In this document: positions 7,930-16,086 of the stretch, one piece after another
Layout of the letters: the number at the start of each line of letters is the position of its first letter
Numbering within the stretch: position 1 is the stretch's first letter
Assembly: GCF_006636215.1 (NCBI RefSeq)
Contig: NZ_VIFM01000035.1
Span: 1 to 64,000, forward strand
Reading direction: 5' to 3'
Length of the DNA stretch: 64,000 nucleotides
From: Myxococcus llanfairpwllgwyngyllgogerychwyrndrobwllllantysiliogogogochensis
Lineage (GTDB): Bacteria; Myxococcota; Myxococcia; Myxococcales; Myxococcaceae
Program-made: the position numbers and the translations under genes
Notes under the pieces: generated by a model
The model's input: only the letters and a program-made list of their open reading frames with translations
Told to the model about the DNA's origin: nothing
Databases searched by the model: none

Positions 7930-9456
7930 ATGACCTGGAAACCCCGACGTCTCCTCGCCGCGGTCCTGTCCCTGCTCGCCCTGCCCGCATGGGCGCAGTC
8001 GGCGAATGTCGCGCAAGGAAAGGCCTCTTCGGCGTCCTCGGTGCATGCCAATGGAGCCCCCTTGCTGTATGGGCATGCCAAGGCGTTCAACGGCATCCTC
8101 AACACCGAGGACCGGTGGGCCTCCGCCACGCCGCCCGCGGCGTCGACCCCGGAGTGGCTGGAGGTGGACCTCCAGGCGGTGCATCGCATCGACGGGCTCA
8201 GGCTGCACTCCGGCCGAGACACCACGGTGGGACTGCAGATGCTCGACTTCGACGTCCAGCATCGGTTCGCCGCCACGGACAGCTTTCAGCCCATTGCCGG
8301 CGCCTCCGTCACCAACAACACGCTGCCCACCTGGACGTTCCAACTCGCCCAGCCCGTGGAGACGCGCTACGTGCGCCTCCTGTGCAAGCGCGCGTCAGGC
8401 GACGGCCTGTGCCGGGTGCGGGAGCTGGAGGTGCTGGGTGTCCGCCTCGCCAACCAGCCGCCCACCGCCTTCGCGGGCCACGACACGGCCGTCGTCCTGC
8501 CAGTCAGCACGGTGCAACTCCCGGGAACGGCCACTGATGGCGATGGCACCATCGCCAGTTACCTCTGGCAGCAGGTCTTCGGCCCCACGCCGGCCACGCT
8601 GACGGGAGCAACGACGTCGACTGTGAGCGCCAGCGGGCTGACGAGCGGGACGTACCTCTTCCGCTTCACCGCCACCGACAACGGCGGCTCCACCTCATCC
8701 GACACCGTGAGCGTCACGGTGCATCCGAGCACCGCGCCGGTGGACCCGCGCGCGGGCAAGCTTCACGTCTGGTCTCGCGGCGGCAGCTACGACACCGCCG
8801 TCTTCCTCCCCATCGAGTACGGCGCGCTTCCAGCGAAGAAGTATCCCCTGGTCCTCTCGCTGCACGGCCGGGGCGGCACCACGCTCACCGCGAACCACAC
8901 CCAGGTGCTCGGCAATCCGGAGGGCTTCATCCGGCAGCTCATCCCCGGCAAGCCCATCGTCAATACCTACCCCGCCGTCGTCATCGCGCCCAATGGGCCC
9001 AACATCGGGGGGGCCCATGAGACGTGGTGGGACTCGGCCCGCACCCACACCCTGGTGCTGCAGGCCATCAGTCTCTACAACATCGACCCGGACCGCGTGA
9101 CGATGACGGGCCTCTCCTCCGGCGGCGGGGGCGTGAATGACCAGATGCTCGATCACCGGAGCACCTACGCCGGCGGCATGCCGTTGGCATTCACCACACC
9201 CCTGGCCAACCCGGTCTGCATCCTCGAGGACTTCCCCCTCTGGGCGGCGGGCAACGTGGGCGATGGGACGTTCAACGCCTGGAAGTGGACCAACCCCACC
9301 GACGGACTGCTGACCCAGGTCCGGCAGTGCCCCGGCTACACCGGCGAATTCCAGGTCACCGTGATGCCGGGGACCACGCACAGCGGCTGGGATGAATTCT
9401 GGAGCCGCCCCGACGCGCAGAACTGGCTCGTGAGCCAGGTGCGCCAGACGCCCTGA
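7930..9456 (+). CDS. Secreted discoidin (F5/8-C)-PKD-esterase protein, copy 1
   Basis: 508 residues. A signal peptide (residues 1-23, cleaved after 'AWA') leads into an F5/8 type C/CBM32-like carbohydrate-binding domain (about 25-165; 'EWLEVDLQAVHRIDGLRL' and 'RYVRLLC'). Next come a PKD/Ig-like domain (about 170-265) and an alpha/beta-hydrolase domain (about 270-505). The hydrolase domain has 'LVLSLHGRGGT', the nucleophile elbow 'TGLSSGG' and a late 'HSGWDEFW' histidine. This resembles PHB-depolymerase/feruloyl-esterase-like hydrolases. It probably deacylates a polysaccharide or polymer outside the cell. It shares its architecture, and the bases 'CCCGAAAGGC' ahead of the start, with the next gene, indicating a tandem duplication. 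Confidence 0.85.
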   Translation: MTWKPRRLLAAVLSLLALPAWAQSANVAQGKASSASSVHANGAPLLYGHAKAFNGILNTEDRWASATPPAASTPEWLEVDLQAVHRIDGLRLHSGRDTTVGLQMLDFDVQHRFAATDSFQPIAGASVTNNTLPTWTFQLAQPVETRYVRLLCKRASGDGLCRVRELEVLGVRLANQPPTAFAGHDTAVVLPVSTVQLPGTATDGDGTIASYLWQQVFGPTPATLTGATTSTVSASGLTSGTYLFRFTATDNGGSTSSDTVSVTVHPSTAPVDPRAGKLHVWSRGGSYDTAVFLPIEYGALPAKKYPLVLSLHGRGGTTLTANHTQVLGNPEGFIRQLIPGKPIVNTYPAVVIAPNGPNIGGAHETWWDSARTHTLVLQAISLYNIDPDRVTMTGLSSGGGGVNDQMLDHRSTYAGGMPLAFTTPLANPVCILEDFPLWAAGNVGDGTFNAWKWTNPTDGLLTQVRQCPGYTGEFQVTVMPGTTHSGWDEFWSRPDAQNWLVSQVRQTP

Positions 9457-9556
9457 GCTTCACGACGGGGCGGAAGCGGGTGGAGGTGCCTTCCGGCATC
9501 ACGCCTGCTTCTGCCCTCGCATCACATCTGTTCCCCCACCCCCGAAAGGCGTCCGC

Positions 9557-11092
9557 ATGCCCTGGCACCCCCGGAGTCTCGCCACAGCGCTGTGTGTCCT
9601 CTTGCTTCCCCTGGCCCCCGACGCCCTCGCGCAGTCCACCAACGTGGCGCTCGGCAAGCCGTCCTCCGCGTCGTCCGTACATCCCATCGGTTATCCCGAC
9701 ACCTTCGGGCACGCCAAGGCGTTCAACGGCGTCTTCAACAGCCCGGATGACCGCTGGTGCTCGGGCGTCAATCCGCTGCCCTCGAATCCGGAGTGGCTGG
9801 AGGTGGACCTCCAGGCGCTGCACCGCGTGGACAGCCTCACCCTCTACTTCGGCAAGGACGACACGTTTGGCCGGATGGTGGACTTCGACATCCTCTACCG
9901 GGCGAGCAACACCGCCGACTACCAGCTGGTGCCAGGCGGCGCCATCACCGGCAACACCCTGCCTGGCCGGACCTTCACCTTCACGCAGCCCCTGGACGCG
10001 CGCTATCTGCGAGTGCAGTGCAAGCTGGGAGCTGACGACAACTACTGCCGCGTGCGCGAGTTCCTGGTCTTCGGCGCCCTGCAGGGCAACCAGCCTCCGT
10101 CCGCCTTCGCGGGCAATGACGTCTCCATCACCCTGCCCGTCAGCACCGCGCAGCTCCAGGGCTCGGCCAGCGACTCGGACGGCACCGTCACCGGTTACGC
10201 CTGGACGCAGGTCTCCGGCCCGACGACGGCCACGCTGTCATCACCCACCGCGCAGTCCCCGAGCGCCAGTGGCCTCTCGCAAGGCGTCTATGTGTTCAGG
10301 CTCACCGCCACGGACAACGGCGGAGCCACGGGCTCGGACACGGTGAGCGTCACGGTGCAGCCGGCGACCCCCTCCGCGGACCCTCGCGCGGGCAAGCTCC
10401 ACGTCTGGTCTCGGGGCAACAGCTACGACTCGGCCGTCTTCCTGCCCAAGGACTACGGCACCGTGCCCGGCAAGAAGTACCCGCTCGTGCTCTCCCTGCA
10501 CGGCCGGGGCGGCACCACGTTGGACGAGAACCACACGCAGGTGGGGAGCAACCCGGAGGGCTTCATCCGACAGCTCATCCCAGGCAAGGCGTTGGTCGAC
10601 ACCTTCCCAGGCATCGTCGTCGCGCCCAACGGACCGAAGATCAAAGAGGCCATCGACACCTGGTGGCACGCCCCCGGCGTCCACGCACTGGTGCTGGAGG
10701 CCATCACCCTCTACGGCGCCGACCCGGAGCGCGTGACGATGACGGGCCTGTCGTCCGGCGCCGCGGGCGTGAATGACCAGATCGCCTCGTACCGGAGCAC
10801 GTATGCCGGCGCCATGCCTCAGGCGTACTTCCCGCCGTTCACGTCGCCCATCTGCTTGATGGAGGCCTTCCCCATCTGGGCCGCGGGCAACGAGGACGAC
10901 GGCACGTTCGGCGCGTGGAACTGGACCAACCCCTGGGATGGCGTCCAGCCGCGCGTCCGCGCCTGCCCGGGCTACACGGGAGAGTTCCAGGTCACCGTGA
11001 ATCCGACGGGTGGACACAGTGGCTGGGACATATTCTGGAGCCGCTCCGACGCGCAGAACTGGCTCGTGAGCCAGGTGCGCAAGGCCCCCTGA
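9557..11092 (+). CDS. Secreted discoidin (F5/8-C)-PKD-esterase protein, copy 2
   Basis: 511 residues, a full-length paralogue of the preceding gene with the same order: signal peptide (cleaved near 'ALA'), discoidin-like domain, PKD-like domain, alpha/beta-hydrolase. The nucleophile elbow is 'TGLSSGA' and the catalytic His is probably in 'GGHSGWDIFW'. The hydrolase core is much more alike between copies than the binding domain: 'LHVWSRG', 'VLSLHGRGGT' and 'NPEGFIRQLIPGK' are shared exactly. This suggests the two copies have diverged mainly in what they bind. The gene is 100 bases downstream of copy 1 and probably co-transcribed. A strong hairpin follows at 11114. Confidence 0.85.
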   Translation: MPWHPRSLATALCVLLLPLAPDALAQSTNVALGKPSSASSVHPIGYPDTFGHAKAFNGVFNSPDDRWCSGVNPLPSNPEWLEVDLQALHRVDSLTLYFGKDDTFGRMVDFDILYRASNTADYQLVPGGAITGNTLPGRTFTFTQPLDARYLRVQCKLGADDNYCRVREFLVFGALQGNQPPSAFAGNDVSITLPVSTAQLQGSASDSDGTVTGYAWTQVSGPTTATLSSPTAQSPSASGLSQGVYVFRLTATDNGGATGSDTVSVTVQPATPSADPRAGKLHVWSRGNSYDSAVFLPKDYGTVPGKKYPLVLSLHGRGGTTLDENHTQVGSNPEGFIRQLIPGKALVDTFPGIVVAPNGPKIKEAIDTWWHAPGVHALVLEAITLYGADPERVTMTGLSSGAAGVNDQIASYRSTYAGAMPQAYFPPFTSPICLMEAFPIWAAGNEDDGTFGAWNWTNPWDGVQPRVRACPGYTGEFQVTVNPTGGHSGWDIFWSRSDAQNWLVSQVRKAP

Positions 11093-11113
11093 CCTCGTCG
11101 GCTGCCGCCCCGA

Positions 11114-11145
11114 GTGTCCCCGGACGAAGCACGCTCCGGGGACAC
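11114..11145. terminator. Bidirectional terminator hairpin
   Basis: A perfect 10-bp stem (GTGTCCCCGG/CCGGGGACAC) with a 12-nt loop sits between two convergent genes. No T-run is seen on either side, as is common in GC-rich genomes. Confidence 0.65.
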
Positions 11146-11159
11146 CTGGGTTCAACGCG

Positions 11160-12809
11160 CTACTGACGAAGGACGCGCTTGAGCTTGAAGGGCGAGGGGC
11201 TCTCGCTCATCGTGTAATAGCTCGCGCCGCTCGGGTCGTACTCGATGGCCTCGCCCTGCCCCTCCACGGTGTCCGTGAGGGTGACGGGCGCCGCCGCGAA
11301 GGCCGTCTCGAAGGCCGCTCCCGGCGCCGCGCGGAACTCATACACGGTCTTGTACGTGCGCAGGATGAAGCGGTTGGAGCACGGGTGGATGGCCGCGGAC
11401 GTGGTGTAGGACCAGTTCGGCTGGTCCGGAACCACGGGCAGCTGGAGGTTGGACACGAAGATGAGCGTGGACTGCACGCCCGGCGCCGGCAACGGATTGG
11501 GCATCTTGTACACCTTGCTCAACCCCGAGCCGGACTTGGTGATGATGTAGATGTCCGCGGTGACGGGGTGGACCATGATGGCCTCGGCGTCCTTGCCGCC
11601 ATCCGGGTACACGAAGGGGAACTGCTGCGCCGTCAAATCCCCGCTCGTCTGGCCCGCGCCGATGTTCGGCTCGGGGATGCGGTAGACGTAGAACGTGTTC
11701 GGAGGGATGGGCAGGCTCGCGCTCGAGCGGCCAATGTCTCCCATGTAGATGCAGAAGCCCGTGGGGCACGGCCCGGTGGCCACGTCTTCCCAGTCCTGCG
11801 GCGTCACGCCCGCCACCTTGAAGGAGCCCAGCGTGGCCGCGGTGGTGGTGCTGATGGCGACGATGTCGTTGACGTCCTCGTTGTGGACGTAGATGGCGCC
11901 CGGGGTGACACGGCTGGCGGCCAGGCCCGACGGCTCGACGATGAGCGGCGCGGACACGTTGCCCATCAGCGTCCACGTCGTGGCGAAGGTGTCACCCACG
12001 GTGCAAGTGGGCGCGTCCGCGGCCCGGAGAGCGACGACCTGCGCGATGTTGGTGTTGGGCAGCGTCGACACGCCGTTGAACGCGGGCTGCAGACCCGCCG
12101 CCCCCAGCTCCTTCCACGCCATGTCGAAGAGGATGCCCCGGTCCGAGGACTGCAGGCACGCCTCGAAGGCCTCGGTGAACCCCGTGGGAGGCGTCAGCGG
12201 GTCAACGGGGCACGTGGCGCCCGCCCACAGCTGCGAGCCGAACCACACCGCCAGCCCGTTCGCCGAGGTCGTGGTGATGGCCGGGCTGTCCATGGTCGCC
12301 AGGTTGCCGTTCTTCTGGCCGCTCTGCGCGTCGATGGGGTTGGTGGGGTTCGCGCCGGAGAACGCGGAGATGCTGCCGGCCACGTAGTAGGCGGCGTCGA
12401 AGGTGAACGCGTAGCTCGCCGGCTCCGAAGCCCCGGCGACCTTGTAGAAGACCCACGCCTTTATCTGCGACGCGCTCTGGTCCGAGCGAAGGAATGTCCA
12501 GCCCGCGGGCGCCGTCGCCACCGCCGCCACGTTGTTGCGGTTGCTGAGGCGCACCAGCAGCACGTCACCCGCGACGGTTCCCGCCGGCTTGGTGAGCGTC
12601 AGCGAGGTGACAGTCTTGCCCCAGGCCGTCGTGCTCGCCCGGTGGCTCACCAAGGACACCGCCTGCCGCGCGGCCCCCACCGACGCCGGAGCCTCCTCCG
12701 AGCTGCTCGGCGCGGACTCGGACTCCAGCGGCCCGCAGGCGCCCAACGCCAGCAATGAGACTGATACAACCCACCGTGAAACTCCCTGACTGAAGACCTT
12801 CAATGTCAT
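11160..12809 (-). CDS. Secreted lipoprotein, N-terminal beta-sandwich and C-terminal propeller-like region
   Basis: 549 residues. The lipobox is 'LGAC' (Cys25), followed by a Ser/Glu-rich linker, so it is probably an outer-membrane lipoprotein. Residues about 50-260 resemble the beta-sandwich modules seen in myxobacterial secreted proteins ('GDVLLVRLSNRNN', 'GSISAFSGANP'). The rest ('GLAASRVTPGAIYVHNE', 'DWEDVATGPCP', 'GGKDAEAIMVHP') looks like a six-bladed propeller of the SdiA-regulated/phytase-like type. No catalytic motif is recognised. GGGAG lies about 8 nt upstream of the ATG. It is oriented with the beta-helix lipoprotein gene upstream but separated from it by a terminator. Confidence 0.7.
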   Translation of the reverse strand: MTLKVFSQGVSRWVVSVSLLALGACGPLESESAPSSSEEAPASVGAARQAVSLVSHRASTTAWGKTVTSLTLTKPAGTVAGDVLLVRLSNRNNVAAVATAPAGWTFLRSDQSASQIKAWVFYKVAGASEPASYAFTFDAAYYVAGSISAFSGANPTNPIDAQSGQKNGNLATMDSPAITTTSANGLAVWFGSQLWAGATCPVDPLTPPTGFTEAFEACLQSSDRGILFDMAWKELGAAGLQPAFNGVSTLPNTNIAQVVALRAADAPTCTVGDTFATTWTLMGNVSAPLIVEPSGLAASRVTPGAIYVHNEDVNDIVAISTTTAATLGSFKVAGVTPQDWEDVATGPCPTGFCIYMGDIGRSSASLPIPPNTFYVYRIPEPNIGAGQTSGDLTAQQFPFVYPDGGKDAEAIMVHPVTADIYIITKSGSGLSKVYKMPNPLPAPGVQSTLIFVSNLQLPVVPDQPNWSYTTSAAIHPCSNRFILRTYKTVYEFRAAPGAAFETAFAAAPVTLTDTVEGQGEAIEYDPSGASYYTMSESPSPFKLKRVLRQ

Positions 12810-12954
12810 TCCAATCTCCCGAAGAGCAGCTCGGCGATGCCGCCTCGCTATCGAGCCCCGCTATCTCAGGAAATGGGAAAAGATGGGAGAGACACGTTGA
12901 GAAAAACAGAAGTCTCAACAGCACATGTCAGCCATTGCTGAAAACTTCCACGGC

Positions 12955-12994
12955 AACCATCCGAGCGGAGGTATCTGATTCCGCCCGGATGGTT
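12955..12994 (-). terminator. Strong terminator hairpin after the beta-helix lipoprotein gene
   Basis: A 15-bp stem with one mismatch, arms at 12955-12969 and 12980-12994, and a 10-nt loop lies 10 bases past the stop at 13004. On the minus strand it is followed by a TTTT a little further on. Confidence 0.65.
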
Positions 12995-13003
12995 CGTTTC
13001 ACC

Positions 13004-14686
13004 CTACGGCGCGACGTCCAGGAGGCCCACGCCGCGCTGGGCCCACTCAGTGCCGGGCGCGGTGCGCAGGTCATCCACGGGCACGGGCAGGTGCTCCCAC
13101 TGCGCGGAGTTGGCCGGCGGGGGCTTGTTGGTGTTCTGGACACGCGCCCGGTACAGCTGCCCGTCATGCATCACCAGCGCGCCCGCCGCGTACGTCATCT
13201 CGGGTGAGCCGGGCGCCAGGGTGGCCTTGTCCGTCCAGCGCTCCAACTGGCGCGTCGTCGTGCCGGCCGGCAGGCCCGTGTCGACGAACGTCAGCGCGGT
13301 GACGGCCCCATTCACGTTGCCGGTGGCCGTCACCGAGCCCACCGTCCCGCTGCCACCCGTCAGGCCGGAGATGAACCGGCGGCTGCCCTCCCAGCGGTTC
13401 TCCTTCAGGGTGATGGGGGCGGTAATCGTCCCCGCCTTGCTGAGCACGACGCCCGGGTCCGTGGCGGTCGGGTAGACGCCCTGGTAGCCGAAGTCGAGTC
13501 CCCGGAAGGCATTGCGCTCCCAGTTGAACCGGGCCCCCGCGCCGGCCGTGCCGCCGAACCAGATGCCCAGCGACAGCGTGTCCGCGAAGTAGTTGTCGGT
13601 GAACTCGACATTGAGCGGCACGTCTCCGGTCTCCGGCTGCGCGAAGAAGTTGAGCAGCGCGCCGGCGCCGCCCACGAAGACGTTGTGGTGGAAGCGGATG
13701 GTGCCGCCGCGCACCTGGGCCTGGGAGTTGTTGTCCTGGTAGTTCGCGAAGGCCGCGCGCCAGTCGATGGCGCCGTAGGCGAACACGTTGTGGTGGACCT
13801 CCGTGCCGTCGCCCAGGTTCTGAATCTGGAGGGACTCCGTCCCGGTGCGCACCAGCCGGTTGTTGTAGACCTTCAGGTTGGAGCCCAGCGGCGTGGGCGC
13901 GCCCTGCGTGGAGCCGAAGTAGATGGCCTCGCTGGCGGTGTCGTGGATGTAGAGGTCGTGCAGTTTGATGTCGTTGAGCGGCGACACCGTGCCGTCGCTG
14001 TTCTTCTCGCGGAGGATGCGCAGGCCCGCGAAGCCCGCGCGGGTGATTTCCAGATATTCCAGCTCGAAGCTGTGCGCCCCACCGATGCCCAGCCCCATGT
14101 GGCCGTCGCCCAGGAAGAGGTCGTCGCTGAGGATGCCGTAGCGCTCCCGCGACGTCGCATATGCGCCGCAGCGGTGCCCCGGAAAGTCCGCGTGGCCCGT
14201 GCCCGAGTCCGCGTCATAGCGGCCGGTGAGCACCCAGTTCGAGCCGCCACTCATGGCCCAGATGTAGCCCTGCGAGGACCCCGGATTGGGGCGGATGACC
14301 ACCTGGCCCCCCGTGTTGGTGATGACCAGCAGGCGGCTCGCCTGACGGTGAGGCAGGTTGCCCAGGTTGATGAGCGTGTAGTTCCCCGCGGGGATGTAGA
14401 GCCGGTCCAGCGTGCTCCAGTTCGTGGACGGGAAGCGGGCCTGCACATCCGGGATGTACATCTCTCCGTTCGCGGAAGGCCCGGGCAGCGTGAGCGTGGT
14501 GCCGGGCGCACCGAAGCGGCCAAAGGGCTCGCACGCACCGGCGACGCCACCATCCCCCTGCGTGGAGCCACCATCCGTCGGTCCCGCGTCCGCCTGGAGG
14601 TCGGGCCCCTCATCCCCGGGTGAATCGCCCGAGCACGCCGAGGTGAGGCAGACCATCAGACACAGGACGCAGAGGCTCCGAATCAT
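13004..14686 (-). CDS. Right-handed beta-helix lipoprotein with C-terminal carbohydrate-binding module
   Basis: 560 residues. The lipoprotein signal ends in 'LTSAC' (Cys18) and is followed by an Asp/Gly-rich linker to about 50. Residues about 80-470 are a parallel beta-helix: repeated 'LEYLEITRAGF', 'DIKLHDLYIHDTA', 'NLKVYNNRLVR', 'IRFHHNVFVGG' and 'VEFTDNYFAD' rungs, as in polysaccharide lyases and NosD/PbH1 proteins. The last 50 residues ('YAAGALVMHDGQLYRARV', then 'W' before 'EHLP') resemble a CBM5/12-type chitin- or glycan-binding module. Likely a surface polysaccharide-degrading or binding protein. I cannot identify a catalytic residue set, so lyase activity is not claimed. Confidence 0.8.
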   Translation of the reverse strand: MIRSLCVLCLMVCLTSACSGDSPGDEGPDLQADAGPTDGGSTQGDGGVAGACEPFGRFGAPGTTLTLPGPSANGEMYIPDVQARFPSTNWSTLDRLYIPAGNYTLINLGNLPHRQASRLLVITNTGGQVVIRPNPGSSQGYIWAMSGGSNWVLTGRYDADSGTGHADFPGHRCGAYATSRERYGILSDDLFLGDGHMGLGIGGAHSFELEYLEITRAGFAGLRILREKNSDGTVSPLNDIKLHDLYIHDTASEAIYFGSTQGAPTPLGSNLKVYNNRLVRTGTESLQIQNLGDGTEVHHNVFAYGAIDWRAAFANYQDNNSQAQVRGGTIRFHHNVFVGGAGALLNFFAQPETGDVPLNVEFTDNYFADTLSLGIWFGGTAGAGARFNWERNAFRGLDFGYQGVYPTATDPGVVLSKAGTITAPITLKENRWEGSRRFISGLTGGSGTVGSVTATGNVNGAVTALTFVDTGLPAGTTTRQLERWTDKATLAPGSPEMTYAAGALVMHDGQLYRARVQNTNKPPPANSAQWEHLPVPVDDLRTAPGTEWAQRGVGLLDVAP

Positions 14687-14817
14687 GGTGCGGCTCCCGA
14701 GGGGAAGGAGCCGCCAAGCCTAGCCCGATTCCGCGAGCGGTCCGCGCACCCCGCACGCGGACCTCCCGCCCACTCTTGTCACCCAGTGACATCTTCAACG
14801 AAATAGCGGGTTTAGGT

Positions 14818-15804
14818 TCAGGCCACCTTGCCCACCAGGATGGAGTAGGGGCTGTGGGTGGGGATGATGCGGTCCAGCTTGAAGCCCCCCTCGGCGAACA
14901 GGGCATCGTATTGGACCTGCGTGCGCTCGCGCCCTCCGGCCAGCGACAGCATGACCAGGTCCATCACCATGGCCGGGTGCAGCTCCGGGCCCTCGGGCAA
15001 CATCATCTCCATCACCAGCACTTCCGCGTGGGGCGGAGCCACCTGGCGAATCTGGCGAAGGATGGAGATGGCCTGCGGGTCCGCCCAGTCGTGGATGATG
15101 TTGCTCAGGATGTAGGCGTCGGCGCGGGGCAGCGGCCCCACGAAGAAGTCTCCCGCCTGCGTCTTCATGCGGGGGTGCGGCTGGGAGTTCTGCACCACGT
15201 CCGGCAGGTCGAACAGCGTGCCCTGGGAGCGAGGCGTGGCGTCGAGCACCGCCGCCAGGATGTGGCCCCGGCCGCCAGCGATGTCCGCGATGTGCTCATA
15301 GCGGTGGAACTCCATCGCCTGGAGCACCGCCGCGATGGCCATGTGCGACTTGCCCGTCATCGCCGCGTCGAAGACACGGGCGTCCTCCGGGTGGGCTCGC
15401 AGGTAGGGCCAGAGCCCGCCCGGCGTCACGGCCTCACAGGCCGTCTGGCCCGTCCGCGAGGACACGCCCAACGCTCCGGCCGAGCGCCAGTTGATGTCGT
15501 CTCCGAACATCAGCACCAGGGACTTCAGCGAGTGGGCGTGACTGGCCTTCAGGTGCTCGGAGTACTCGGTGTGGACCCAGCCGCCCCCGCGCCGCTCGAA
15601 CACCCCGTGCGCCGCCAACAGCCGCATCATCCGGTGGAGCGAGTCGGCATGCGCCCCCGTCGCCCGCGCCAGCTCCTCGCTGGTCATCGGTGTATTGCCC
15701 AGAACATCCGCGACTCCCAGCTGCGCGACGAGATGCAGACACCGTGGGGCGAAATATCCAGTGCTGAGATTGAAGATGAACGCCGGGGCTGGAAGCTGTT
15801 GCAT
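14818..15804 (-). CDS. SAM-dependent O-methyltransferase (family 2, CrtF/ASMT type)
   Basis: 328 residues. An N-terminal winged-helix dimerisation domain (about 10-95; 'LGVADVLGNTPMTSEELA') is followed by a Rossmann methyltransferase domain. The SAM motif is 'IADIAGGRGH', and the acidic residue of the second strand lies in 'LFDLPDVV'. The catalytic-base region is 'LSNIIHDWAD', the H-D-W signature of plant-type small-molecule O-methyltransferases and hydroxyneurosporene methyltransferases. AGGAG lies 6 nt before the ATG. It acts on a hydroxylated small molecule, perhaps a secondary metabolite; no biosynthetic cluster surrounds it. Confidence 0.88.
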   Translation of the reverse strand: MQQLPAPAFIFNLSTGYFAPRCLHLVAQLGVADVLGNTPMTSEELARATGAHADSLHRMMRLLAAHGVFERRGGGWVHTEYSEHLKASHAHSLKSLVLMFGDDINWRSAGALGVSSRTGQTACEAVTPGGLWPYLRAHPEDARVFDAAMTGKSHMAIAAVLQAMEFHRYEHIADIAGGRGHILAAVLDATPRSQGTLFDLPDVVQNSQPHPRMKTQAGDFFVGPLPRADAYILSNIIHDWADPQAISILRQIRQVAPPHAEVLVMEMMLPEGPELHPAMVMDLVMLSLAGGRERTQVQYDALFAEGGFKLDRIIPTHSPYSILVGKVA

Positions 15805-16033
15805 GCGCGCTCCTGGTCAGCAGGGCTTGAATTGCCTGCAAAGTGAAATTCTAGCTGGACCCTGGAACGAAGCAGACACCCCCGCATACCGCCTTGCCTT
15901 CAATTGAACACAGCTGCTGTAGCCATACAGTCCAAAGCCTGACGTGACGCATCTGGCCGCGGCGCGACGAAGGACGGTGGAACTCTCGCCCTGGAGGGCA
16001 TGACCCTGGAGGGCTGGGTGGGGAATGACAACA

Positions 16034-16070
16034 CCGCCAGCCCTGGCGCGCGGGGCGACAGGGCTGGCGG
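16034..16070 (-). terminator. Terminator hairpin after the metallopeptidase gene
   Basis: A perfect 12-bp stem (CCGCCAGCCCTG/CAGGGCTGGCGG) with a 13-nt loop lies 16 bases past the stop at 16087. Confidence 0.7.
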
Positions 16071-16086
16071 CCTTGGACGGGAGGGA

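Noticed and set aside
14251-14623. Several 100-300-codon antisense frames inside the beta-helix, metallopeptidase and DMFase-like genes
   Set aside because: Typical GC-rich shadow frames: Arg/Ala/Pro-rich, no ribosome sites, no domains.
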